This document shows, one piece after another, positions 52,897 through 63,486 of a DNA stretch of 64,000 bases. Both the position numbers and the translations under genes were made by a program. The stretch covers positions 124,001 through 188,000 of the forward strand of contig JAFCMP010000019.1 in NCBI GenBank assembly GCA_017506865.1. The letters run 5' to 3'. Every line of letters begins with the position of its first letter. Positions within the stretch are counted from its first letter, which is position 1. A model generated the notes under the pieces. The model made no database searches, was not told the DNA's origin, and worked only from the letters and a program-made list of their open reading frames with translations. The stretch comes from Tribonema minus. Lineage: Eukaryota > Sar > Xanthophyceae > Tribonematales > Tribonemataceae.

Positions 52897-54081
52897 TCAT
52901 GCCGCAGTGCCAGGCGTCACTGTGGGTACCTGAAAGCGGATGTTGAGGTCGATTGCCTGCTGGTACAGCTCGTGCGTAAACACGAGCAGCACCCCCGGGC
53001 TGCTGGAAAATGACGCTACGCCGACCCCCCTCACCGCGGCGATCTCCAGCATACGCTTCTGAAGTGGTGACTTGGCCCCCTTCTTGATCTGCTTCTTGGT
53101 CAACTCGCGGGTGTGGGCGCCTCTGCCAGGGATGACAGCCGCCCAACCGTACATCTGAAGAAACATCTCTGGAAACATGAAGGCGTGCTCAACCATCCCC
53201 CCCGACTGGCCGTGCAGGTCTATGGAGGCCAGCAGGTCCAGCGGCGAAGGGTGGGGGTCGTCGCCGCGCGGGTCCTGGATAGATGCAGGATAGTTGCCTA
53301 GCTCGTCCTCAAGGTCATTGGCGTCGTGCGCCAGAAACATCCAGCGCTGGTGGATGTGCGGGCGCAGGTTTACCGCCATCATGACAATGTCAGATGCATC
53401 GAATGTCTTCTCCCTGAGGTCAGCATCGAGAGCGTCGAGATCCTTCTGAAGGCCGGTGATGATGTCGGAGCGCGCCACGTGCTCCTGCCCTGTGAAGCGC
53501 GCCAGGACCTTCTGCTTCTTGGTGATCTTTCTAGCGACCCGTCGCCTCTTCTTCTTCAGGGTCTTGACCTCTGGCATTACTAGTTTGTAAATCTCTTGGA
53601 TCACATCATGCTGATGTGGCGTCCAGTCGTTGCGCTCTTTCAGGTATTGGTCCATGACGAGCAACCCAGCAGCGGGGCCAGGGAAGAGGCTCTTGCACAC
53701 CACAGGGCGAGTCAACTCGGAGGAGAGGGGAGCGTTGACAGGCGGCGCACGCGGTGTCACCAAATGCAGCCCCCCTGGCACGATTCGCGCTGGCTGTGTA
53801 CCGTCAACGGGCAGCGGTATGGCCTCTTGAGGCGCTGGTGGAGCACTAGGGTGAGCAGCAGGAGCGCCATCAGGCTCGCCGCAGGGGGGCGCTCCGCCTG
53901 TCGTCACGCTGCGCTTCTTCTTTCTAGGCTTCTTGCGCCGTCGCTGCGCGCTGTTGTTGGCAGGCGAGGGTTGCAGCTCAGCGTGCCTCCTCTTCTCACC
54001 CTGAGCGGGGCCCGAGTCCTCCCCTAGCAATCCCGCAGGGATCTCAATGTCCGAGAATGTATAGTCTTCAAAGCTCGTCAT
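52897..54081 (-). CDS. Intronless protein of unknown function, basic and probably nuclear
   Basis: A single 394-codon frame without introns or Ala/Gly homopolymers, unlike every neighbour. The N-terminus is acidic (MTSFEDYTFSDIEIPAGLLG). Two strongly basic clusters follow, RRRKKPRKKKRS and LKKKRRRVARKITKKQK, like nuclear-localisation signals, with a Pro/Ala-rich linker between. The middle looks helical (DIITGLQKDLDALDADLREK), and the C-terminal part is mixed (EHAFMFPEMFLQMYGWAAVI; SPGVLLVFTHELYQQAIDLN). I do not recognise the family. The lack of introns could mean retroposition, transfer or an element-encoded protein; no mobile-element hallmark is visible beside it. Confidence 0.7.
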   Translation of the reverse strand: MTSFEDYTFSDIEIPAGLLGEDSGPAQGEKRRHAELQPSPANNSAQRRRKKPRKKKRSVTTGGAPPCGEPDGAPAAHPSAPPAPQEAIPLPVDGTQPARIVPGGLHLVTPRAPPVNAPLSSELTRPVVCKSLFPGPAAGLLVMDQYLKERNDWTPHQHDVIQEIYKLVMPEVKTLKKKRRRVARKITKKQKVLARFTGQEHVARSDIITGLQKDLDALDADLREKTFDASDIVMMAVNLRPHIHQRWMFLAHDANDLEDELGNYPASIQDPRGDDPHPSPLDLLASIDLHGQSGGMVEHAFMFPEMFLQMYGWAAVIPGRGAHTRELTKKQIKKGAKSPLQKRMLEIAAVRGVGVASFSSSPGVLLVFTHELYQQAIDLNIRFQVPTVTPGTAA

Positions 54082-54143
54082 CGTATCAGCGCAAGCCCTT
54101 CTCCCCTACCGCGCAGCCTCCACCATGCACGAGGCAGGCGCTT

Positions 54144-54359
54144 AGCGCGCCAATTGGTGTTGGTATCGCTGGTTATCGCTGGTTGAGTTCGATGAATCAA
54201 TCAAACACAGCTTTCAACAACCTGAACGTCACTTCCAGCTGCTTCAGGAAAGGATTGCCGCTGTAGTCATAGACCCGATCGTTGCGCTAGACCCTGAGCG
54301 CGGGCTGTTCATGACCCCCGAGTCGGACATTGAAGGCAGCAGCAGTGTGGCTGCCTAGC
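54144..54359 (+). CDS. Possible short exon or gene fragment
   Basis: An open frame without ATG reads VEFDESIKHSFQQPERHFQL, LQERIAAVVIDPIVALDPER, GLFMTPESDIEGSSSVAA and stops at 54359. It has balanced, protein-like composition. It starts about 60 bp from the divergent intronless gene, behind a possible acceptor (CGCTTAG|CGC). A start codon and partner exons were not found. Confidence 0.35.
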
Positions 54360-54519
54360 CCCGCAGTGTCTAAGGCATCCTTTGAATATCATTATTGCCA
54401 TCAGCATACTGTTCAGTATCAACACACCCCGACTCCAGCTTGGGTCAAAACGTTTTTTTTGTACGGTAATGTTTGGTGAGACACCACCACCCCAAGCAAC
54501 CACAACGGCGAGGGGAGCG

Positions 54520-55480
54520 ACACGCTTGATCCAGGTGAGGTGAACTGCGCGCCGCACATGCTCCCATGCTTGGGCAAACGGGGTGGGCTGGCGCTTGCCT
54601 TCCTGCCCGCTTTGCTTGGTTCTCTTTTTTTTGCGCTTGATTCTCATGCGGTCCGCTTCGTCCCGTTCCCCTCTGCGACAGAGCCCCGAGGCACGCGCAG
54701 GAGGGAGGCAGGTGGTGAGGGACGAGCATCCGTGACACTGAGAGCTCTGCAGTCTGCACCTCCAGTTCAAGATCACCGGGTTGCAGTTCTTCAACAATGC
54801 CTCCTCCGCGATCTGCCAGAGGGTCAGAGACCAAGCGTGTGTCTCTCACACACAACTCACGCAACCAAGCACTCTAAGCAACCGGCGATGGGGCGACAGA
54901 AACCACCGTACCGTCATAGCGTCAAGCCTTCGTCAGCGGGAGCCACTTGGTCCAGGTACGAGTTACGCCTCCGGACGAAACTGACTTCGCTGTGCAATGG
55001 GGGCTTTGTTGCCTGCATGCTTGCCCATCAGCACGGCACCTGCAGTTGCGTGCTTGCTTGATGTGACAGAAACCTGATTTTCGTTGCGTTCTGTCTGCTT
55101 CGTCCCCTCCTCTGTCTGTGCACGTGTCTGCGGCAGACCCCGAGGCACGCAAGAGGAGGCAGGCGGCGAGGGGGGAGCAATCCCTTTGTGACTCTGAGAG
55201 CTCTGTAGTTTGGCCGGCCATGCGAGTGAACAGCATGTGGAACTGCGCACCCAACCCCGCAGCCCGAAACTCTGCCAGCGCAAGCTCGAGCTCACTGCAA
55301 GTGCTCGCTGGCATTGAGATTCAGGGTTGCGACTAGGGCAATGGCAAGAGGCGTTACCTGGCTTTATAGCGGACATCGCCGGCCTCTGCACCTCCAGATC
55401 AAGTCACAATCGGCTGCATGACCCCTTGACCAATGCCCCCTCCCCGACGTGCCAAGGGGATCAGCGACCAAGTGTGCTCC
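54520..55480. repeat. Diverged tandem duplication with a 170-bp presence/absence segment
   Basis: Segment 54645-54842 (GTCCGCTTCGTCCCGTTCCC, CCCCGAGGCACGC, GAGAGCTCTGCAG, TCTGCACCTCCAG) is repeated at 55092-55210 plus 55381-55478. The second copy holds about 170 extra bases (55211-55380) at the point where the first is continuous. The left parts (54525 and 54948) share a TTGATCCAGGT/TTGGTCCAGGT donor-like edge. No coding interpretation is firm. Confidence 0.75.
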
Positions 55481-57293
55481 TGCATCCGCCCCGAGTGCGC
55501 GAGCGGGACCGAGTCTGAGCACTGTCACTGAGCACTGTCACCCTGGCACCACCTCCAAGCGCTGTCCCCGTGGGTGCGGGGACCACCTCTGCCCGGCGGG
55601 GGGCAGGTCAGTGCTCCCCAATCATGCCTTGAGATGAACTTGAAGTAGTAGGTGGTCGCACCATCACTTCATTCACATACTGTAAGTGCTTGCAGACAAA
55701 GTGTGTAGGTGGCGAGCACTGTCTCTGTACTCGCGTGGTGAATGCTTGCGTAGGACCGTCGCCGGCAGTGTGTGTGCTAGTTACAGCGAGACCGACTGCC
55801 GTATGCATTGTGCCGCTGTGCGCCTGTTCTACGATGCATGCAACATCATACACGACTGCTGCGTTGCTGACTGAGCGCTGCTGTGCTCGTTGTGCCCTCC
55901 CGTTCCCGCATGTGTGCTTCCGCGACGAGCACGACTTCAAGTGTGGGGGCGTCACTCACTTCAAGGGCGCCGCAGACACTCTGCCCTCCCGCGGCGCCCC
56001 TGTATTTCTGCAGCTGTAGCAGTAGCGACTTTGTGCTCCACAAGTAGCTCGATTATCTTAGTGCTGCAGACAGTATTGTGGATTAGCGCATCTGCCTTTG
56101 TGGCACACGAGTAAATGGTATGTTGGTTTTCACTTTTCCACGGCCAGCCTGGGAGACTTTAGTGTTTTTATGCTTGTTCTGTCTGCTTTTCTTGAGCTGT
56201 GGATCTTTGTGCATGTGCTTGCTATGTTCGCACCTGGGCAGCCTGTGATTGCTGTTGTCTGCTGCGAGTGCTAGAAGCAGACCGATTTGTGCATGCAGAC
56301 ATTGTCGAATGTGTCTTGTGTAATCAGCATGCTGGCTCCTCCCAGCACTTGGGTGGCAGAATTCGAAGCATCTTTGAAATGACATGTGCATGCGCGCACG
56401 ATCATGACACATGTTGCAGTGAGTACTCAAGTTAGACAGTGCAAGTGCGCGTCATGGCGTACACACGTGGAGCGCGAATGCTGGGCTGTGTTGCGGCGCC
56501 GGTATCCAAGCTCCTAGGGCACAGCGCAGACTAGGCTGCTGCGTTGACGCAAGCTTTTCGATTGCATAGGCAACCCGGCCTCCCTTGGGCCTTTATAAAT
56601 ACAAGTCCATACGTGCAACAAGCCACTAGCTACTCGCAGATAAAAGATGCTTTGAAGCACAAATGAAGAGCAGAAGAAAGGTGCTTAGAAGCTGATGTGC
56701 GGCAAGGTGCCAGAAGGGCTCGTGATGCGCCATGAGCAGACGTGGGGATGCATTGAATTGTGCAGCTAAAGCTGCTCACACATACAAATTGCACTTATTG
56801 CTGGCAACAGCAGAAATCCCTGGTGCCCCCCACCCCCTCCTTGAAGTATAGAAGTATTCCTTCAGTTTGAAGTACAGCTTCAGCTTGCCTTGTGCCTTTC
56901 TTGTAGTGAAAAACAACACAATTGCCTTGTAGGGCAAGTTTACAAGCCGGCTTAGAGCTGAACATCGTGAATGAAATGTTGTGACGGCTTTGCTAGCAAG
57001 CATAACACACTGCTGTCGCACGCAATGTCAAGCGAAAATGCGCCTATGGCATTGGTGGCATGCTGTCGCGCAGTACAACCAGTACAATTAAAAATGTTGC
57101 CCACATCAAAATTCACCATCCATGCTCGACACGACGAGCGACATGTGCATTAAAAAAAGAAATCAACTGAAAGACATCGCAGCAAGTTCGCACTGTCTGC
57201 CCAGCACGCACACGGGCAGGCCGCAGCGCTGCCGCCGCCGCCGCCAAGGTACTGCACTGCAGCTGCATCCATTCCTAGCGCGATGAGCAAACT
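55481..57293. other. Intergenic region without a recognised gene
   Basis: No supportable coding exon was found on either strand. Composition is less GC-rich than in the exons. It holds the 3' flank of the coiled-coil gene. Confidence 0.45.
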
Positions 57294-60200
57294 TCAATGT
57301 ACAGAAGACGCGTTGACAGCCTCGCGTGCCGCCGCCACGCGCTCCATCAGCATCTGCACGCCCGTCTGCAGCTGCTCCAGCTGCGCCGTCGCCCCCCCGC
57401 CCTCCTCCTCACAGTCGCTGCCCGCTCGCGCCGCGCCGTCTCTGTCGTCATCACTAGCAACCACATACACGGCCTCATTCAAAAGATCTTCGTCCGCGCC
57501 GCAGCCGCCTCGCTGCACACCGCGCCTGCTGCCGCCACCGCCGCCCCCGCTGCCGCCGCTGCTGCCGCGGGAGCACTGCGCCGCTGCCGCCGCGCTTGCA
57601 TGCCGCTCGCCATCAGCGCTCGCCAAGCCCGACCTGCCGCTTAACCCTAACCCTAGCCCCGCAGCGGCGCTCGGCGGCAGCGCGCTGAGGCTCGCCGTCC
57701 TGTCCCAGCGCCTCAGTGACGCGCTCATAGTGGCCACATCTCGCGCGAGGCCTTCGCCCTGCAGCCGCGCGCGGCGCTCCGCGGCGCGGCGGCGGCGGCG
57801 CTCGTCGGCGGCGCGCGCCGCCAGCGCGGCGGCGCGGCGCGCGCCGAGCTCCTGCGTCGCCGCCAGCTGCGCAGCGGCCAGCAGCGGCAGCGGCGCGGCA
57901 ACGGCGTGCGGTGGTGTAAGTGCGTGCGTGCGTGCGTGTGCACGCAGCGGCACGCTGGACGGCTGCGTTGATGAGCGGATGGTTGATCGAGGTGAGGCGC
58001 GGGCGCTGCGTGACGCGCTCTTTGTGCCGCGGCGTGCATCAGCAGGTCAGCAGCAGCAGCGGCGTGCTGCCGCATTGCGCTCCCGTGGCGGCGCGCGTTG
58101 CGCGGCGAGCGCTTGGGAATGTGGCGATGCGGCTGCTGCACCATAGAGTCATGCGTACAGAAGCCGTGAGGCAGGCCAATTTGGGGGCGTGCAGGCAGTC
58201 GAAGCGCACGCCATTGGCCCAGCCCCAACCTCGGCACAGACTCTCAGCACTTCGGCGTGTGTACGGTGCGGTTTTAAACTTTGCATGAACCGGAGATGTT
58301 TGCGCGCGAGGCACGGCGCAGCGGCGCTGGCTGGCGCTCTTGCGCCGCAAGGGGGCGGTGGTGCGCACAGTCTCACGTCGTGAACTCATAGGTTGGTCAT
58401 GCAGGCACTCAGTGGTGGCGCAATGGACGACAAGCACGACACCGTCATCTGCGCGGGCCGACAGAGCGCAGCACTGACAACTCGTTGCAGCTGCGCCCCC
58501 TCGCCCCCCAAAACTGGCAAGCCCTACCTAGCCCTTTGCCGTGCTTGAGGCACAGTCAATCAGCTGTATAAGCAGGTCTTGGCTCTCAAAGGCGGGGGGC
58601 TGTCTTGACTCTTTCTACTTCAACTTCAACTACAACTACACACAACATACCTGTTCCTGTAGCAGCGCTACGCGCCGCCTGAGCTCCGCCGCCTCCTGCT
58701 GCAGACTCTCGCCGTCCGCCGCAGCCTGCATCCGTCAGTGGAGCGCAGTGTGAAGGCGCCGCTTTAATCGTGTGAGCGCGACGAGGGGCAGACGTGCTAC
58801 GCTGCCTGCTTGAAAGGAGGTAGGGTTTGGGGTCTGCTTGAAAAGGTTAGGGCTTAGCGCTACACTCAGGTTGGCCGCAAGCGTGCCCAATCGCCCCACT
58901 CCGCCTGCGCATTGGTAGCAGCGCGTGCCGCCCCCTCTAGATGTACAGACAGAGAGCGTGCTGCAGCGGCCTGAGCGCTGACGCACGACGCTGCGCAGTG
59001 CTCAGCCAACGTAGAAGCGTGCTGCAACGGCCTGAGCGCTGACGCGCGATGCCACAGCGCTCAGCAAACGCGCATGCGAGAGGAGGTGATCACGGGGTGC
59101 GGTCCCCCCCCAGTGCTAAGTCAGCGCAAAGGCCGGGCGAAAAATGCCGTGCGGGCTGAGCTTTGATGACACATCGCCGCAGTGCTCACAGCACCATGCC
59201 CTGCGCGACAGCTCGAGGGGGGGCTGCTCTAATGGCCCGGCCTTGCGCAATGCGTCAGCGCTACCGAATGAGTACACTGCATAAGCACTGAGGTACATAA
59301 AAGTGTGTGGCATGTTACGAGTGTGATACGACACACGATGCCATGTGCAGTCGCGTAGCACACGGGGTTTGACCTCGCAGAGATCAGGAAGGTGGGCGGG
59401 CAGTGGCGGCGGCAGTGAGCTTTCCGCGAACACATGACTACCATGCGCAACGGATTATGTGTCGTCTACATTATGGAAGAAGCTGAGAAATGGCACACTC
59501 CGCAGTAAACGCCATGCTTCGCTTGAAGATGTAAATACCAACAATGTATATGGCCGCATGACCCCCACCTGATGTTCGGCGGTTTCATGATGTCGCTGCA
59601 GCTCCGCGAGAGCTCCGTCCCGCTCCTTCTGCGCATTCTGTGCCTCCGAATGGCGCGCCTCAGCAGCTTCCACGAGCGCCTTGTGCGCACGCGCCAGCTC
59701 CTGCCTGATGTACATATGATGAAAAGATGTACACATTTGTCTATATGCACGGATATGTCAATATGCATTAAGCATGAGGGCAACACTTCTACATATGTGA
59801 ATGAGCTTGCCTTTGTATGGATGTAATGCAAGCAAGTGCAGAAGCACGACCGGACAGCATGGCAGTACATAGGTAAATGAGCTTGGCTTTGTGTGATGCG
59901 TGCGTATGCAGAAGCACGTACGGGCAGCATGCATAACAGGGGCAGTATGCACACCAATGCCGTCGTCCGACCTTGCGTACTGCATGGGGTAACCTGATGA
60001 GTCAAAGGCAGATTGTGACAAATGTGAGCCTCAGGACGCAAGTGGTAGCAACACATCCTCAAGCATGTTGAGGGCACGCCGTATAGCTCATGAGCGTGCC
60101 ACACTGCCTAGGTACAGGTGTACACTGCCACTGAACTGCTCGGCCGTTGACAAGCTGATCATACCTAGCATACCGCATGTGAAGCGGGTGCTATGCTGTC

Positions 60201-62054
60201 ACAGATGCTCTCCAGACAGCGCAACGCGTGAGCCTGGAGCACTGCTGCCTCGACATCATGACACAACCAAATGCAGGGGCCATCATTCAAGCAGCTCCTG
60301 AGCGCTGACGACCAAGGGTATGTAGGTATGGCTCGAAGTACATGAGCTTCACATGAGCTTCAACCCTGCGTGCAGTCACCTGAGCGCTGATGAGCAAGCG
60401 CATGTATGTAGGTATGGCTCAACGTGCAATCACACGAGCCCCTTGCCGCGCAGTCACCTGAGCGCTGATGAGCAAGCACATGTAGGTAAGGCTCACCGTG
60501 CACCCGTCTCACACAACCCTCAACCCTGCTGCGCAGTCACCTGAGCTGCAGCACCTCTCTGGTGGCCGCCAGCAACTGAGCCCTGCTGACGTGGCCCGCT
60601 GCGGCAGCGCTCCACCCCGCGCGCTCCGCGTCCCTGACGCGCTCGCGCAGGCTCGCAATGAGTGCTCCGTCGCTGCGCTCCGCCGCCGCGTCGCTCTGCG
60701 CCGCCGCCGCCTTGTGCTCCGCCAGCTGCGCGCGATGCAGCCGCGACCGAGGCGCATCACGGTCAGCGCGGCACCAGCAGCAGCAGCCGCTGCAGGATTT
60801 GTGCTGCAAACGAGGTAGCAGATCGCCTCAACAGGTCCATTGACCCGCTGTATGCCCGCTGCCACAGAACAACACCCTGCGAGTTTGCAGCCCGAAAACT
60901 GACACTGAGGCCAGCGTCCTGACGCAAGGCGGTGGTGCCGTCGCCCTCAGCGATTTCAACTGTGGGTGAACTTGAAGCGCAAAAAATTCAAGGGCTTGAA
61001 CCTCACCTGACGCTCCAGCGCAGCGATCACGCGCAGCAGCTCGTCCGTGCGCTCCTGCGGCAGGTACACGACGCGCATCGCCGCCACCCTGCTGCTGCCC
61101 GCCACGCCCCTCCGCGCCGCCGCCGCCGCCGCTGCAGCCGCCGCTGCCGCGTGTTCACCTCCCCCCTTCTCCAGCTGCAACTCATGCTGCGATGCCGGCG
61201 GCGACGGCGCCTTCGACGCAGCGTCTTGCGAGGGCACCGAGGCGCCGCGGCCGCCGCCGCTGTCGGCGCCGCGCGGGGCCCTGCTGCCGCCGCTGCGCAG
61301 CAGCGGGCGCGAACGCAGCACCTCGGGGCGGCAGTCGCGGAAGAACATGGCGGCGGCGACTGGCTGCGCGCTTGTGAGTGCGTGCAGGTCCTGGCGGCGC
61401 GCTTGAAGTTCGGCGGCGGTTCGCTCCAGCTCCATGCGCAGGTCTGCTGCGGCGGCGGCGTGCGTGCGCGCCTGGTCGGGCGGGGAGATGTGTGCATGGG
61501 CAGTATGTAGGTCAGGAATGAAAAAAGGGACAACATTGTTGCTGATCACGAGCGAGCGATGCTGAAGGCAGAGCTACATTAATTCACGCAAGATGAATTT
61601 GAGCAAAGACCAGCCAGACAGTCGAATGGTCAGCATGTATCTGATTGCGCTCTCTGATCTATCACGTTCACTTCTGACTCACCTCGTCCTGTTGTTGCTG
61701 GAGCAGTTCCTGCAGCTCATCGATCCTCTGCGCTCTGCTGACCACGCACTGGGTCACCTCTTGCAGCTGCTCATTGCTGACCTGCAGCTTTTGGACGAGC
61801 TGCACTGCGCTAGCGACGCCACGCTGATGCTGGCCCAGTTTGATCTGGTACTCCTCCACCACGTGCGCAACCGCCCTGCACAAGCAACAGAAGGCAAGGG
61901 CACGGCCACAGTCAGGCACGGCACAGTCAAAGCAAAATTCAGACTGACTGTCAATATTGTACATGACACCGTGGCTGGTATTTGCCACGCGCAAATTGCT
62001 TGGTCATGCCCACCTCAAACTGTCCTTGTCGTCGCCGCCGCCAGGATCGCTCAT
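57294..62054 (-). CDS. Coiled-coil protein of unknown function
   Basis: About 555 aa in seven phase-consistent exons: 62054-62014, 61875-61683, 61471-61007, 60725-60541, 59704-59569, 58725-58651 and 57866-57294. It starts MSDPGGGDDKDSL and continues in long heptad-rich helices (AVAHVVEEYQIKLGQHQRG, EVTQCVVSRAQRIDELQELL, ELARAHKALVEAAEARHSEA, SLQQEAAELRRRVALLQEQ). Gly/Ser/Ala-rich linkers interrupt them, the largest in exon 3. A short conserved-looking stretch in exon 3 reads MRVVYLPQERTDELLRVIAA. The last exon includes a telomere-like repeat read as GLGLGLSG. It may be a centrosomal/ciliary or tethering coiled coil; its divergent neighbour, CCDC77-like, makes the former tempting but unproven. 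Confidence 0.75.
58960..59065 (-). repeat. Tandem duplication in a coiled-coil gene intron
   Basis: GCGTGCTGCAGCGGCCTGAG, CGCTGACGCACGA (about 58957) recurs at about 59017 (GCGTGCTGCAACGGCCTGAG, CGCTGACGCGCGA). Confidence 0.88.
60290..60545 (-). repeat. Three copies of a coiled-coil exon donor edge, about 80 bp apart
   Basis: The block CAGTCACCTGAGC around the donor of exon 60725-60541 recurs at about 60374 and 60451, with a weaker copy at 60294. Each carries the same downstream sense/antisense flank (GATGAGCAAGCGCATGTATG, TAGGTATGGCTC). Confidence 0.87.
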
Positions 62055-62427
62055 CTCCGATGGGCAACTTCAGATTTGCTGTCGTCCAGGAGGTGTTGAG
62101 CGTGCAACTCTTTCCTGGAGGTTCGAGCCTCTCTTTATCTCAAGCGGGTAGGAGACCAAGTTCGTGTGAGACCAGGCTCTCAAATGAGCATTGGGGCTTG
62201 GTTCAGCGTGTGTGTGTGTGTGTTTGCAAACGGATTGCAGTGCAGAATAAATTCCAACTGTCACTTTGTGTGCTGCAAAAAACCAGCACAACAGTGTGAC
62301 AACACAAAGCAAGAGCAATAGCAGAACTCGCAAGCTCGCATTCTATCCTACTATCACTGGCGAAACCTGTCTCTGTAGCCCCCCCTCGTTTGACGCTGCT
62401 GGCAGCGAACAGCTGCACACCTGAAAC
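62055..62427. promoter_or_regulatory. Divergent promoter region, coiled-coil / CCDC77-like
   Basis: The two start codons (62054 minus, 62428 plus) are 373 bp apart and head to head. The interval includes a GT microsatellite (62207-62222). No specific promoter motif is recognised. Confidence 0.45.
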
Positions 62428-63486
62428 ATGTCCGGCACCTCGACAGGCAGTTCTCCAGTATCTGTGGAACGGCGACGGCGATCGCCGCCACCACCACCAG
62501 GCGAAGAACTCGTTGCGTTCTACAGGCATGCCGCGGCCACCGCTGCTGAGGAAGAAACATATTTCAGAAAACAGATAGAGATGGTTCAGCCCAGCCAGGA
62601 GGAGCGGCACAGGATCGAGTGGCAGCTGGAGGTGAGGGCTGTACTCGCACATGTTGCTTTTGCATGGGGGCTCGACGATTTGGTTTGGCAGTCAGCTTCA
62701 CTGAGGTTTTGTCTTATCAGCGGCCATCAGGCTAGCGCATGGCTTGCTGTGCACGCACTCTCTTTGGTGACTCGCATTCAGTTACGTACGTGTTGGAAGT
62801 CGTTGTGTCATGTTAGATATAGCATGGATGTTTCATGGTCCCATTTGATGCTCAATGCGATTTTCTACTGAGATTTTGGCTGGAGCATTGCAAATCTGCA
62901 AGCGCGTAGGTGCGGGCGACCACACAGCTCGCGCAGCACTCAGTAACCCTGGCCCGGGCAGTCTGTGATGCTGAAGCTGCTGCTCCACATTTTCCTTTCA
63001 CTTGCCCACCAGGCCCTGGAGCGTGAGCTGGCAGTGGCATCAGGAGAGGCAGCATCGCTCCGCGCTTCGACAGGAACAGCCGGCGCCGCCATCGCCGCGC
63101 GCGCCGCCGCCATCGCCGAGCTGCTGGCGGAGCAGCGCGAGGACAGGACGCGCGTGCAGCGCCTGCTGGCGCTGTGCCAGCCCGTTTCGCACGACGTAAC
63201 CGTCTTGTTCGACCACTTTGGCGCATCCGAGGGACCTCGCGCGGCGCCACCGCTGCCGCAGCCGCAGCACTCGATGGCCATATCTTCAGCAGCGGCGCCG
63301 CCACCGTCCGCAGCAGCAGCAGGCGGCGGCGGCGCAGTGGCTGACCGACGGCGGCAGCAGCAGCGGTCAGAGAGGAGCAGCGCAGGAACTGCAGTAGCAG
63401 CGGCGGCGGCGCACCCAAAGTGCACTCGCGGCTACGAGGAGCACTTGCTACGGCGCGTGGCATTGCTGGAGGCGCACGCCGAGGAG
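62428..63486 (+). CDS. CCDC77-like coiled-coil protein (3' end off the window)
   Basis: Two phase-0 exons are visible, 62428-62631 and 63013-63486 (226 residues); the donor GAGGAG|GTGCGC then leads out of the window. The N-terminus is Ser/Pro/Arg-rich. ELVAFYRHAAATAAEEETYF and RHRIEWQLE match the FYRxRI...WEL opening of CCDC77. Heptads follow (ALERELAVASGEAASL, AIAELLAEQREDRTRV), then the QRLLALCQPVSHDVT signature and an Ala/Gly/Gln-rich linker. CCDC77 relatives are reported at centrosomes or basal bodies, which would suit a flagellate stage. The match is by motif pattern only. Confidence 0.6.

Noticed and set aside
54645-55336. Plus-strand gene from the MGRQKPPYRHS frame and the DPEARKRRQ frame
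   Set aside because: The donor and acceptor phases disagree, and both pieces belong to a diverged tandem duplication. Evidence is too weak to call a gene.
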